A stretch of DNA of 64,000 bases from JBBPZA01 sp963797015 (GCA_963797015.1 CAWCNV010000002.1:24045-88044), one strand, 5' to 3'; counted from the stretch's first letter, positions 50,498 through 58,968 are shown. Translations and numbers: made by a program. Notes: generated from the letters alone by a model not told the origin.

Positions 50498-51439
50498 TCA
50501 GCGTGCGCGATGGATGTGGGCGAAGAGGCTGTCGAGGGTGCCGCTGCGTCGGTGCGCGGCGCCGCCGAGCGGTGGCAGCCGGAGAGCGTTCTCGATGGTT
50601 CGCAGCACGCCATAGTGGTCGACGGGGCGCGCGCTACGCGCGTGACGGCGGACGTCGGGACCGGCGACGATTGTGGCGATCCGGCCGCCGCGCGCGTCGA
50701 CGCAGCAGCCGTCGTCGGTGGTGCCCTCGTCCCAGGTCAGGACGACGAAGCCGTGCGGTCCGGTCTCGCGCAGCAGCCGAGGGACCAGCCCGGCGAGGAA
50801 GCGGTCGCCGGTCGGGACGTCGCAGTCGTGGGTGTCGTCGCAGAGGTTCGGCGAAATGAACGAGAACGTCGGCAGCGTGCCGCGGCGCAGGTCGGCCGAG
50901 AGACGGTCGAACCCGACCACCTTGCGGCACCGGCCTGGGTCGTGGGCGACGTCGTCGTAGTACATGAAGGGGTCGTGCTTCTTGGCATAGCCGGCCGCGC
51001 TCGCCACCTGCGAGCACGGCGCGGGGAGATCCTCCATGTAGGCCTTCCACGAAAGCCCGGCCGCTTCGAGCTGGTCGACGATGTTGCGTGCCCCGACGTG
51101 GCAGTCGGTGCAGTCGCTGGTGATCCCGTGCGTGGAGCCGCTCGTGAGCGCGAGGTAGTTGGGCAGCGACGGATGGCGGATGGCGTAGCTGCGGGTCGCC
51201 ATTGCGTATCGATGCGCCAGCGCCGTGACGTAGGGCGACGAGGAGCTGCCCACGACGTCGGTGGCCTCCTTGTTCTCCATGACGATCACCGTCACGTGCG
51301 ACGACGTCGAGGTGGGCAGCGCGCCCGCGGGCGGCGTTGCGAGCGGCTTGCCCGGCGACGAGCCCCCGCAGGCCGTCGAGCCGAGGACCGCGAACCCGAT
51401 CGCAACGGCCACTAGGCGGTGGGGACGCGGCGCATGCAT
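50498..51439 (-). CDS. Lipoprotein phosphoesterase (phospholipase C/acid phosphatase superfamily)
   Basis: A 313-residue protein with a lipoprotein signal (VAVAIGFAVLGSTACGG) and a PF04185-type phosphoesterase domain: VTVIVMENKEATDVVG (metal-binding Glu-Asn), RHPSLPNYLALTSGSTHG (SLPNY active site region), PFMYYDD, FSFISPNLCDDTHDC and VVLTWDEGTTDD. Relatives hydrolyse phospholipids or phosphate monoesters at the surface. Six cysteines may form disulphides. ATG at 51439. An intact gene within decayed surroundings; the DtxR-type box at 51501 faces either it or the FTR1 remnant. Confidence 0.88.
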   Translation of the reverse strand: MHAPRPHRLVAVAIGFAVLGSTACGGSSPGKPLATPPAGALPTSTSSHVTVIVMENKEATDVVGSSSSPYVTALAHRYAMATRSYAIRHPSLPNYLALTSGSTHGITSDCTDCHVGARNIVDQLEAAGLSWKAYMEDLPAPCSQVASAAGYAKKHDPFMYYDDVAHDPGRCRKVVGFDRLSADLRRGTLPTFSFISPNLCDDTHDCDVPTGDRFLAGLVPRLLRETGPHGFVVLTWDEGTTDDGCCVDARGGRIATIVAGPDVRRHARSARPVDHYGVLRTIENALRLPPLGGAAHRRSGTLDSLFAHIHRAR

Positions 51440-51500
51440 TCCGCGATGATGCTCGATCGACAGATCAGCGTCGCCGCCGACCGCGGGGCTCGCGGGCTTG

Positions 51501-51514
51501 TTAGGGTTGCCTAA
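51501..51514. promoter_or_regulatory. DtxR/IdeR-type operator candidate
   Basis: TTAGGGTTGCCTAA with TTAGG/CCTAA arms, 60 bp before the FTR1 remnant and 62 bp before the divergent phosphoesterase. Same type as 23547-23560. Confidence 0.6.
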
Positions 51515-51573
51515 GCATGCAGGCCCACTCGGCGACAGCGGCGACGAGCGCGCGGGCGACCGGCCGACGCCTC

Positions 51574-51935
51574 GGGGTTGTGGGTCGCACTGCTGGCGCT
51601 CGTCGCCGGCGCGGTCTACCTGATGGCGACGGCGAAGACCGGGCCAGTCGATCCCGCCAGCGCCGCAAGCTGCTGGGCCCGCGTCGGGCTGTCGGCGACC
51701 GCCGGGCTCTTCGCACTGGGCTTCACGAGCGTCTATCGCGAAGGGTTCGAGGTCGTGCTCTTCCAGCAGAACCTCAAGCTCCAGCAGGGCGACGCGGTGG
51801 TGCTCGAGGGCGTGGGCATCAGGCTGGCGTGCACCGCCGGGTGGGCGTGGTGACCTTCGTCCTGCAGCAGAAGCTGCCGTACCGGCGGATGCTCCTCGCC
51901 ACCGGCGTGCTCATCGGACGCGACGGCACGGTCGC
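51574..51935 (+). pseudogene. FTR1-type iron permease remnant
   Basis: The frame at 51578-51853 reads WVALLALVAGAVYLMA, then TSVYREGFEVVLFQQNLKLQQGDAVVLEGVGI; REGFE is the FTR1 iron-binding motif. A shift leads to VGVVTFVLQQKLPYRRMLLATGVLIG in the next frame, after which homology stops. The N-terminal helices with the first REGLE motif and the C-terminal helices are missing. The upstream iron-type operator survives. Confidence 0.75.
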
Positions 51936-52135
51936 GGCTGACAAGGCGGACCACACGGTGCAGCGGAACGCCGGCGAAGAGAGCGACGTCGACGGCGAGC
52001 TCGACGCCGACGCCTGACGGCACCAGCGGCACATCGGTCGCGGGCCGACCCCGCCCGAAGGTTCGCACGCTGCGCATGCGGGGCGGGCGGGGATCGGTCC
52101 CGCGCCGGGCGGGACCCACACCCAGGAGGTCCCTC

Positions 52136-52303
52136 GTGCCTCGCAGCACCCGCACGTCGCACCCGGACGCCGAGCGTGCCGAGCGCCGCCGCGTGGACCG
52201 CGCGTTCGCGCGTCAGGCGGTTGAGCAGCTGCGATCCAGCGAGGGCTGGCAGCAGTGGCTGATCAGCCGCCGTCACCTCCACGCCTACAGCCTCGTTATC
52301 TGA
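52136..52303 (+). pseudogene. N-terminal fragment of an ArdC-type antirestriction/zincin protein
   Basis: A strong AGGAGG precedes GTG 52136. The 55 residues end ARQAVEQLRSSEGWQQWLISRRHLHAYSLVI, matching the start of ArdC-like proteins of actinobacterial mobile elements, which normally continue for about 250 residues to a HExxH-type zinc site. Truncated by a stop at 52303. Other parts of such a gene occur at 58101 and 60735. Confidence 0.65.
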
Positions 52304-52435
52304 CGGGCCCGATGTCGTGGTCGCCTGAATGCTGGTCCGGGTCGTCGATGACATGTCGTCCAAGGGGCGTGGCGGGTGGGTCGGCGGGCCGCGTGGAGCA
52401 GGTGCTCTGCCGGCCTGGCTGGTGGGCGCTTGGCG

Positions 52436-52660
52436 TCATCTGTCGTAGCTGAGGATGTCGCCCGGCTGGCAGTCGAGCGCCTGGCATAGCGCGCTGAGTG
52501 TCGAGAACCGGACCGCCCGTGCGCGGCCGTTCTTGAGGATGGAGAGGTTCACGACGGTCACGTCAACGCGCTCGGCGAGTTCGGTCAGCGTGATCCCGCG
52601 CTGCTCGAGGAGCCGGTCGAGGTGAACCGCGATTCGGTGCTCCGCCGGTTCGGCGGGCAT
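52436..52660 (-). CDS. XRE-family transcriptional regulator
   Basis: A 74-residue Cro/CI-type HTH (RIAVHLDRLLEQRGITLTELAERVDVTVVNLSILKNGRARAVRFSTLSALCQALDCQPGDIL), of the short type that always accompanies DUF2975 membrane proteins. ATG at 52660 lies one base after the DUF2975 stop, so the two are co-translated. It probably represses its own operon through the repeats at 53323-53352, and the membrane partner may control its activity. Confidence 0.88.
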   Translation of the reverse strand: MPAEPAEHRIAVHLDRLLEQRGITLTELAERVDVTVVNLSILKNGRARAVRFSTLSALCQALDCQPGDILSYDR

Positions 52661-52661
52661 G

Positions 52662-53291
52662 TCAGATGGTTCCCTCGACGTCCTCGCGGAGGCGTAGCCC
52701 GTATGCGAATGCCTCAGCGAGGATGTAGGCGCCGAGGCCGGCGAGCACGGCGCCGCCGGGGAGCTCGAAGCCACGTCCGGCGAGGTTCGTCGTCGTCTCG
52801 GGTGGCAGCGCGTTGAAGAGCCACAAGCGCAGGACCGACTGGACGAACGCGGCCGCCAGTCCGCCCGTGACGAGCACGGCACCCAGCATGCGAAGCCGGC
52901 GGACGTTGGCCTCCCCGAATGGCTCTCCGCCGCGCACCGAGCCAACCAGGCCACGCAGCAGCCACAGAACGCCGATGAGCAGCACGTTCAGCGGCAGGTC
53001 CACCGCCGAACGCAACGCCATCACCTTGATCGAGGGATCGGAGATCTCGAGGTCGACGTTGGGCCAGTCGTGCAGATGCGTCCCGGGTGGCAGGCCGCGC
53101 AGGTGCTCGGGGTTTGCCTGAAGCGGCACGGTCAGCGGGTCGCCATGCAACAGCGAATCGCCGCCGCGTGCGATGCCGACGATGATCGACACGAGCTCGA
53201 GCGCGAGGAAGGCGGTGGCGACGAGCAGCATCACGGTCACGAGTCGATAGCCAATGCTGACTGCGCCTGACGGGGGCGGGGTGGCGGGCAT
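52662..53291 (-). CDS. DUF2975 membrane protein
   Basis: A 209-residue protein with four helices (LVTVMLLVATAFLALELVSIIVGI; VDLPLNVLLIGVLWLLRGLVGSV; LRMLGAVLVTGGLAAAFVQSVLRLWLF; GAVLAGLGAYILAEAFAYGLRL) and the motif GEPFGEANVRRLRMLG between helices 2 and 3, characteristic of DUF2975. First gene of a two-gene operon with the XRE regulator; function unknown, presumed membrane sensor or regulator of the HTH partner. Confidence 0.87.
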   Translation of the reverse strand: MPATPPPSGAVSIGYRLVTVMLLVATAFLALELVSIIVGIARGGDSLLHGDPLTVPLQANPEHLRGLPPGTHLHDWPNVDLEISDPSIKVMALRSAVDLPLNVLLIGVLWLLRGLVGSVRGGEPFGEANVRRLRMLGAVLVTGGLAAAFVQSVLRLWLFNALPPETTTNLAGRGFELPGGAVLAGLGAYILAEAFAYGLRLREDVEGTI

Positions 53292-53322
53292 CCCGGGTCA
53301 CTCCCTAGCGAATAACGATGGT

Positions 53323-53352
53323 ATCGAAATACGATAACATCGAAAGTCGATA
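53323..53352. promoter_or_regulatory. Tandem ATCGAAA-NTCGATA operators
   Basis: ATCGAAATACGATA (53323-53336) and ATCGAAAGTCGATA (53339-53352) repeat with a 16-bp period, in the most AT-rich patch of the neighbourhood, 32 bp upstream of the DUF2975 start. Likely binding sites of the XRE regulator. Confidence 0.6.
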
Positions 53353-53413
53353 TGGCAAGCCGTGACATCAAGCGCGTGCTCGCGAGGCGGCCGCGAGATC
53401 GACGGACGAGCCG

Positions 53414-53743
53414 TCAGCTGCCTGCGAGTCGCGGTGACCCTGCGCGGACACGGCGCTGCTGGCCGTAGGCGATCGCGAGCTCGGTCTTGAGGCTGGCGTT
53501 CTCTTCGCGCAGGCGCTGGTTCTCCGCCCGGAGCGTCTCGGTGCGCTGGCGCAGCGACGCCTCGGTCGCGCGCTGGCGGGCGGGGATGCCGTCGGCCCGG
53601 GTTGGTGCGCGGTCGCGCAGCCGCTCGATCTCCGCGCGCAGCGCTGGCTGGGTGTAGAGCCATTGGCGCGAGACACCGGCGCGCGACGCGACCGCCTGGA
53701 AGCCGACGCGCGCGCCCTCGGCGTCGAGGTCGCGTAGGGGCAC
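53414..53743 (-). CDS. TnpC-like/DUF6262-type coiled-coil protein
   Basis: A 109-residue protein: a short HTH-like part (VGFQAVASRAGVSRQWLYTQPALRAEIERLRDRAP) then a coiled coil (RTETLRAENQRLREENASLKTELAIAYGQQR). This is the organisation of the third protein of Tn554-like transposons (TnpC/DUF6262). GTG start at 53743. No transposase genes follow, so it is either an orphan remnant or a domesticated regulator. Relative of 60982-61524. Confidence 0.7.
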   Translation of the reverse strand: MPLRDLDAEGARVGFQAVASRAGVSRQWLYTQPALRAEIERLRDRAPTRADGIPARQRATEASLRQRTETLRAENQRLREENASLKTELAIAYGQQRRVRAGSPRLAGS

Positions 53744-54008
53744 GCTCGACCGCGCCGGTGCCGCTGGGCAGCAGCCTGGGTGAGTGGTTCAGCAGGCAGC
53801 GTCGTCCTCTAGGGCTTCGAGTCCGCGAAGCGCATCTACTTCGCCGACATCGAGCCGGGGTGTGCGTAAGTGCCGCGCCGACACGCCCGGTCGCCGCGAA
53901 AGCAGGCGCGAACTCAGCGCCGGCGCGGACGACTGCGTGTCGTCCATTTCGGTCGTCTGACGGGACGAACGGGAGATGGCGCGGCCGGCGCGGTAGCGTC
54001 GAGCCACG

Positions 54009-54680
54009 ATGCGTGTGCTGGTCTGCGAGGACGAGGACTTGATGGCTGAGCTGGTACGCCAGGGCCTGGCCGAGGAAGGACATGACGTCGAGGTCGTCGC
54101 TAGTGGCGAGCGTGCGATCGACGCCGTCATGCGGAGCGCCTACGACCTCGTGCTGCTCGACGTCATGCTCCCGGGCCTGGATGGCTTCGCCACGTGTCGG
54201 CGGCTGCGAGATCGGGGGAGCGGGGTGCCGGTGCTGATGCTGACCGCGCGCGACGATGTCGACGATCGCGTCCGCGGACTGGACAGCGGGGCCGATGACT
54301 ACCTCGGCAAGCCGTTCTCGCTGGCCGAGCTGTTGGCGCGGGTCCGGGCGCTGCTGCGACGCGGCGCCGCCGACTTCGCCGGCCGTGTCGCGGTCGGCGA
54401 CCTCGAGCTCGACACCGCGACATCGACGGCCCGCCGGGCGGGTTCGCGAATCGACCTGACCGCCCGCGAGCTGGCCGTGTTGGAGCTGCTCATGCGCGAG
54501 CACGGGCGCGTCGTCTCTCGCGACCAGATCCTCGAGCACGCCTGGCCGCACGGCGCAGATCATCGCTCCAACGTCATCGACGTGATCGTCGGCCGCCTGC
54601 GTGACAAGATCGACCGGCCGTTCAACGCGGCATCCATCGAGACCGTCCGCGGGCTCGGCTACCGGCTGCGGATCGAATGA
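54009..54680 (+). CDS. OmpR-family response regulator
   Basis: A 223-residue regulator: VCEDEDLM, phospho-Asp in VLLDVMLPG, Thr in MLTARD, Lys in LGKPFSL, winged helix with LTARELAVLELLM, NVIDVIVGRLRDKID and TVRGLGYRLRIE. ATG at 54009. Stop overlaps the kinase start (ATGA), and membrane genes follow, so it heads an operon extending to 57930. Confidence 0.93.
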   Translation: MRVLVCEDEDLMAELVRQGLAEEGHDVEVVASGERAIDAVMRSAYDLVLLDVMLPGLDGFATCRRLRDRGSGVPVLMLTARDDVDDRVRGLDSGADDYLGKPFSLAELLARVRALLRRGAADFAGRVAVGDLELDTATSTARRAGSRIDLTARELAVLELLMREHGRVVSRDQILEHAWPHGADHRSNVIDVIVGRLRDKIDRPFNAASIETVRGLGYRLRIE

Positions 54681-55801
54681 CCAGGCTGCTGAGCGGCCGC
54701 TCGATCACCGTTCGGATCACCGCCGGGTTCGTCTGCGCCATGGCCGTGGTGCTGGCGTTGACCGGCGCGTTCACCTACGAGCGAATGGCGTTCGCGTTGA
54801 ATCGCAGCATCCGTGATGTGCCGCGCGGCAATCGCGTGGAGCTCGACGCGCGCCGCCGCCACCGCGATGAGGCGCTACGCGAGCTGCTCGCCCAGTTGGC
54901 CGTGGCCTACGGCGCTGCCCTCGTTATCTCCGGCCTGGTCGGCTACCGCGTCGCCCGGGCAGCGCTGGATCCGGTCGAGGACATGCGCCGCCAGGCCGCT
55001 TCGGGATCACATGACGCCTCCGTGCGTCTTGGGGTCCCTGCTAGCGATGACGAGTTGTCGCGGCTGGCCGAGACCCTCAACGGCCTGCTCGAACGTGTTC
55101 AGCAGGGCGTCGAGCGCGAACACCGGCTGATCGCGGACGCCAGCCACGAGTTGCGCACCCCGCTGGGCTTGATGCTGATGCAGATCGATCTGGCGCTCTC
55201 CCGTCAACGCAGTCCGCAGGAGACACAGCTGGCGTTGGAGCGGCTGCAGGCCGAGACCCAGCGCCTCGCGCGGCTGGCCAACGACCTGTTGTTGCTCGCC
55301 CGCGCCGACGAGGGGCAGCTCGTCACGCGATTGGAAGCGGTGGGTGTCCGCCGAGCGATGCTGGCCGCGCGCGACCGATTCGACGGGCGAGACGCCGAGA
55401 TCGAGGTCGACGCTCCGGCCGAGACCGTCGTGCTCGCCGACCCGGACCGCCTCGCTCAAGCACTAGACAACATCGTCGACAACGCCATCCGCCATGGCGG
55501 CGGCCACGTCGAGTTGCACGCTGTCGCCGGCAACGGGGAGGTGGTTCTGCACGTCTGCGACGACGGTCCCGGGTTCCCTACCGAGCTCGCCGGGCGCGCC
55601 TTTGATCGGTTTGCCCGTGGCTCCACCGGGCGTACCGGTTCCAGCGCAGGGCTGGGCTTGGCCATCGTCGCGGCGATCGCTGAGGCGGTGGGCGGCCGAG
55701 CTGGTGCCGAGAACCGGCCGGCCGGCGGCGCCGACGTCTGGCTGGCGGTCCCCGCAGCGGACCCGGAGACCCCGTCATCTTCGGTTCATCATCGCCAGTG
55801 A
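54677..55801 (+). CDS. Sensor histidine kinase with minimal extracytoplasmic loop
   Basis: A 374-residue kinase: TM1 (VRITAGFVCAMAVVLALTGAF), only about 50 residues, TM2 (LAVAYGAALVISGLVGYRVA), HAMP, HisKA with IADASHELRTP (His about 156), ATPase boxes (NIVDNAIRHGG, DDGPGFP, SSAGLGLAIV). The short loop implies sensing within the membrane or through a partner. Thirteen bases before the uppP start; the PHO-box-like repeat before uppP lies in its last codons. Confidence 0.92.
   Translation: MTRLLSGRSITVRITAGFVCAMAVVLALTGAFTYERMAFALNRSIRDVPRGNRVELDARRRHRDEALRELLAQLAVAYGAALVISGLVGYRVARAALDPVEDMRRQAASGSHDASVRLGVPASDDELSRLAETLNGLLERVQQGVEREHRLIADASHELRTPLGLMLMQIDLALSRQRSPQETQLALERLQAETQRLARLANDLLLLARADEGQLVTRLEAVGVRRAMLAARDRFDGRDAEIEVDAPAETVVLADPDRLAQALDNIVDNAIRHGGGHVELHAVAGNGEVVLHVCDDGPGFPTELAGRAFDRFARGSTGRTGSSAGLGLAIVAAIAEAVGGRAGAENRPAGGADVWLAVPAADPETPSSSVHHRQ
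55773..55788 (+). promoter_or_regulatory. PHO-box-like direct repeat before uppP
   Basis: GTCATCTTCGGTTCAT, TCAT units 11 bp apart, inside the 3' end of the kinase gene and 25 bp before the GTG at 55814; GATGAT eight bases before the GTG may be a -10. Confidence 0.5.
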
Positions 55802-55813
55802 TGATGCGCCGGC

Positions 55814-56692
55814 GTGCATCCGATCTCCTACTTTCAAGCAGTGGTGCTCGGCCTGTTGCAGGGCGCCGCTGAGCTGTTCCCCGTCTCCAGCCTCGGCCAC
55901 AGCGTCGTCCTGCCGCGGCTGCTGGGCTGGGATATCCACCAGAACGACGACTACTTCCTGACCTTCCTGGTCGCCACCCACCTAGCCACCGCCCTGGTAC
56001 TGGTCGGGTTCTTCTGGCGCGACTGGGTGCGCATCGTCAGCGGGCTCTTGCGCTCGCTGCGCGACCGCGAGATCGCCCCGGACGATACCGACGCCAAACT
56101 CGGCTGGCTGCTCATCGTGGGGACCATCCCGGCCGGCCTGCTCGGCCTCACCCTCGAGCACTCGCTGCGCAAGGTCTTCGCCTCGCCGCAATCGGCCGCA
56201 GCGTTCCTCGTCCTCAACGGCCTGATGCTGTTCGCCGCCGAGGCGCTTCGCCGCGGAGCGCCGGGCGCCGAGCCGCTCGTCGCCGGCGCTGAGGCCGACA
56301 CCCGCCTGAGCACCCGCCTGAGCTGGCGCGACGCCGTCGGTGTCGGCAGCGCTCAAGCGATCGCGCTGCTGCCTGGCTTCTCCCGTTCGGGGGCGACGAT
56401 GGGCGGGGGTCTGCTGGTCGGCCTATCGAACGAGGACGCTGCGCGCTTCGCGTTCCTGCTGGCCACGCCGATCATCGGCGCCGCTGCGCTGCTCAAGCTG
56501 CCCGAGCTCGCCGGCCACCAAGGCGACGGCGTCCGCGGCCCGGCGCTGATCGGAGCTCTGTGTGCAGGGGTGACCGCGTGGCTGACCGTGCGGTTCCTGA
56601 TGCGCTTTTTCGAGACCAACCGGCTGACGCCGTTTGCCGTCTACTGCGTCGTCGCTGGCCTCATGTTGTCCATCGTCTTCGCCCTGACTTAG
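55814..56692 (+). CDS. uppP: Undecaprenyl-diphosphatase UppP (BacA)
   Basis: A 292-residue membrane enzyme that dephosphorylates undecaprenyl pyrophosphate, recycling the lipid carrier of cell-wall synthesis and giving bacitracin tolerance. Hallmarks: LLQGAAELFPVSSLGHSVVLP (residues about 14-34, the E-x-x-P-V-S-S-x-G-H motif) and LLPGFSRSGATMGGGLL (about residue 190). Eight or so helices. GTG start. Within an operon behind a two-component system, unlike the usual stand-alone uppP, suggesting envelope-stress control. Confidence 0.93.
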   Translation: MHPISYFQAVVLGLLQGAAELFPVSSLGHSVVLPRLLGWDIHQNDDYFLTFLVATHLATALVLVGFFWRDWVRIVSGLLRSLRDREIAPDDTDAKLGWLLIVGTIPAGLLGLTLEHSLRKVFASPQSAAAFLVLNGLMLFAAEALRRGAPGAEPLVAGAEADTRLSTRLSWRDAVGVGSAQAIALLPGFSRSGATMGGGLLVGLSNEDAARFAFLLATPIIGAAALLKLPELAGHQGDGVRGPALIGALCAGVTAWLTVRFLMRFFETNRLTPFAVYCVVAGLMLSIVFALT

Positions 56693-56700
56693 GAGCAACC

Positions 56701-56949
56701 ATGCAGAAGAACCGCGCCCTCATCCTGCCCGCCATCATCGTGGCCCTGGTGCTCATCGCGTTGGCCGTCATCTACTTCATCGACTCCGCCGACACGCTGC
56801 CGTCGTTCATCCCCGGCCACGAAGCCGGGTCCTCGCACCACCACATCAAGCACGGCATCGCAGCGATGTGCCTCGGCGCCGGCGCGCTCATCTTCGCCTG
56901 GTTTCAAACCGGACCCGCGAACGCCTCCGAGAGGCGCACCGCGCGCTGA
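56701..56949 (+). CDS. Small two-helix membrane protein with His cluster
   Basis: An 82-residue protein: helix 1 (LILPAIIVALVLIALAVIYFI), an extracytoplasmic loop with SSHHHIKHG, helix 2 (GIAAMCLGAGALIFAWFQTG). Good SD (TAGGAG) eight bases before the ATG at 56701, eight bases after the uppP stop. The HHH cluster might bind metal. No family name known to me. Confidence 0.8.
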   Translation: MQKNRALILPAIIVALVLIALAVIYFIDSADTLPSFIPGHEAGSSHHHIKHGIAAMCLGAGALIFAWFQTGPANASERRTAR

Positions 56950-56989
56950 CCCACACGACGCTCGCAGCCGGCGCCTACGCTGAGGCGTC

Positions 56990-57724
56990 ATGACGTTCAT
57001 CCTGGTCGCGCTGAGCGCCGGCGTTGCCGTCAGTGTCGAGCTCCTGGAGGCGCTGGCCATCGTGCTCGCGGTCGCCGTCAGCCGCCGCTGGCGCGACGCG
57101 CTGATCGGAGCGGCCGGCGCCATCGTCGCCTGCGGCCTGTTGGCCGCCGTGCTCGGTCCCGTCGTCCTGGGATCGGTGCCGCTCGACACGCTCCGAGTCA
57201 CCATCGGGTTCTTGCTACTGCTCTTCGGGCTGGAGTGGCTGCGCAAGGGCACCTTGCGGCTCGCCGGGCGCCGGTCCAAAGCGTCGTCGATGAAGGAGTT
57301 CGCCGAGGCACAGGAGGAGCTCGAGGACACTCCGCTGCCGCCGGAGGGCCAGCCCGACTGGGCCGCCCGGCTCGTGGCCTTCAAAGGTGTCCTGCTCGAG
57401 GGCGTCGAGATCGTCGTGATCGTCACCGCGCTGGCGGCACGGCCCAGCGGACCGGCACCGGCGCTCGTCGGCACGGCGATCGCCCTGGTCGCGGTTCTGG
57501 GCGCCGGCGCCTGGTTGCGCAAGCCCTTGTCGCGCATCCCCGAGACCGAGCTCAAGTGGGGAGTCGGTGTGCTCTTGAGCTCCTTCGGCGTGTTCTTCCT
57601 TGCCGAGGGCCTCGGCGTCAGCTGGCCCTGGGGCGACGCCGCCGTCCTGTACCTAGTCGCCGCGCTGGCGACCCTCAGCCAGGCCCAGTCGCACCGGCTC
57701 GCCCACGAGGCCCGCGTCGCATGA
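56990..57724 (+). CDS. COG4280-type membrane protein
   Basis: A 244-residue protein with six or seven helices. Two Glu-containing helices (AVSVELLEALAIVLAVAV near residue 15 and FKGVLLEGVEIVVIVTALA near residue 130) resemble FTR1-like and COG4280 predicted membrane proteins, in which the acidic residues may carry cations. A cytosolic loop (SSMKEFAEAQEELEDTP) lies between. ATG at 56990; stop overlaps the next gene (ATGA). Function unknown. Confidence 0.75.
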   Translation: MTFILVALSAGVAVSVELLEALAIVLAVAVSRRWRDALIGAAGAIVACGLLAAVLGPVVLGSVPLDTLRVTIGFLLLLFGLEWLRKGTLRLAGRRSKASSMKEFAEAQEELEDTPLPPEGQPDWAARLVAFKGVLLEGVEIVVIVTALAARPSGPAPALVGTAIALVAVLGAGAWLRKPLSRIPETELKWGVGVLLSSFGVFFLAEGLGVSWPWGDAAVLYLVAALATLSQAQSHRLAHEARVA

Positions 57725-57930
57725 CCGTCCTGCGCACACTGCGCAAGCTCATCCTCGGCGAGACATGGCTCCTGCCGCTCGGCATCACCGCCGTGGCGGT
57801 CGCGGCCGCACTGGTCGTGCGGCCGCTGTTCGGCGACGCCTGGGACCGCGGCGGCGGGTTCGTGCTGCTCGCCGGCGTTGCCGTCGTGCTAGCGCTGAGC
57901 GTGTCGCTGAGCGCCCGCGGACGCCGATGA
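57721..57930 (+). CDS. Small two-helix membrane protein
   Basis: A 69-residue protein: WLLPLGITAVAVAAALVVRPLF and GGGFVLLAGVAVVLALSVSLSA are the two helices. ATG overlaps the stop of the COG4280-type gene, indicating a complex or shared pathway. Last gene of the operon; a hairpin terminator follows 100 bp later. Confidence 0.78.
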   Translation: MTVLRTLRKLILGETWLLPLGITAVAVAAALVVRPLFGDAWDRGGGFVLLAGVAVVLALSVSLSARGRR

Positions 57931-58031
57931 AACGCCGCTGAGGAGGGGGCCACGATAGAGGCCTCATCCGAGCGCTCCCTTCCCTCTGGACCCGGGAAAC
58001 GCCGAATGCCCTCTGACACGGTGAGTCGACG

Positions 58032-58063
58032 ACGTCCGCCCTCGAGATCCCGAGGGCGGACGT
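58032..58063. terminator. Hairpin terminator of the uppP operon
   Basis: A 13-bp perfect stem (ACGTCCGCCCTCG, 58032-58044; complement 58051-58063) with a 6-base loop. Confidence 0.75.
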
Positions 58064-58100
58064 TGCGAAGAGCACGGCTTCGCATCCAACGCAATAACCG

Positions 58101-58230
58101 CTGCTTCACGAGACCGCGCACGCGCTGGGCATCGACTACCGGACCTACACTCGCGAGCAGGCCGAAGTCATGGTCGACAGCGTGATTTTCTGGCCCGGTC
58201 TGTCGCTGTGTGCCTTTGTGTCGGCGCGTA
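58101..58230 (+). pseudogene. ArdC-type metallopeptidase fragment carrying the HETAH zinc motif
   Basis: Frame from 58101: LLHETAHALGIDYRTYTREQAEVMVDSVIFW. HETAH is the HExxH zinc site of ArdC-like proteins and QAEVMV recurs at 60740. No start, no flanking homology. Confidence 0.65.
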
Positions 58231-58258
58231 GCGTGGGTGACAGGCGTCACCGACGGGC

Positions 58259-58740
58259 TTATCTCGCGATCAGTAGGTGAGCGCCGAGGTCGGCGTCCGC
58301 GAGATCGACAAGGTCTCGATTGCGTTCGTGCCAAGCGCCAGATGCGAGGTCGGCGGTGAGGGCTTCGACTGCCCGCTGCTCGACCTGCGGGCAACGCGCG
58401 CCCACACCGAGGTGCCGCGCCGGACCTGCTGTTGGAGGTAGGCGTGTGGACGTCGCCAGTAGGCGTGAAAGAACCCGTCGATGCAGTCCCAGGGAATCGG
58501 CACGGTTTGCATCTCGGCGTGGATCGCGGCGCCGCGCTCGCTGAGCGAAGGGCGAGCCTTGCTTGTCGCGGCGAACTCGGGCAGGTAGTCGCGAACGAGC
58601 CAGAAGCGTGGAACGAGTGCGTTGTCTCACTGGAAGACGATGACGCGCTGCGCGACGCGCGCCATTTCGCGCAGGCCTGCGATTGGATCGCGCCAGTGAC
58701 GGTCGGAGAGGATCGCCATCGCGGCGTCGTGCCCATGAGC
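58259..58740 (-). pseudogene. C-terminal part of a SAM methyltransferase with nonsense codon and frameshift
   Basis: Frame: HDAAMAILSDRHWRDPIAGLREMARVAQRVIVFQ, TGA, DNALVPRFWLVRDYLPEFAATSKARPSLSERGAAI, VPIPWDCIDGFFHAYWRRPHAYLQQQVR; a shift then gives EQRAVEALTADLASGAWHERNRDLVDLADADLGAHLLIAR and a stop at 58259. This is the C-terminal two thirds of a small actinobacterial methyltransferase; the SAM motif I is lost. The 5' end is joined to a LOG-family gene by a deletion. Confidence 0.75.
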
Positions 58741-58880
58741 GCGACGGACGCGCCGCCGTAGGCGATGCCGATCCCGCGGTGGGCGAGGAGCCTGGCCAGC
58801 GACGCGGCGGCGTCCACGTAGGAAGGGTCGGTCCCGGGGCTCGATCCGGCGTAGAGGCAGACGCGGCGCAGTTCAGGCAC
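58741..58880 (-). pseudogene. N-terminal fragment of a LOG-family (TIGR00730) protein
   Basis: GTG 58880 starts LRRVCLYAGSSPGTDPSYVDAAASLARLLAHRGIGIAYGGASVALMG, the nucleotide-binding start of LOG/lysine-decarboxylase-like proteins (AGSS and GGAS...MG). The PGGxGTxxE motif is missing because the sequence passes straight into methyltransferase remnants at about 58740. Confidence 0.75.
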
Positions 58881-58968
58881 GCCGGAAGCCTACGACTCGC
58901 TCCCGAACAGGCGACCCGCTCGCAGGTCTCCAGCCCGCAGCTGCGGTGTGTCAGCGATGCTGTGAGGC

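Noticed and set aside
54163..54423. Minus-strand frame within the response regulator gene
   Set aside because: Shadow of a well-defined receiver domain.
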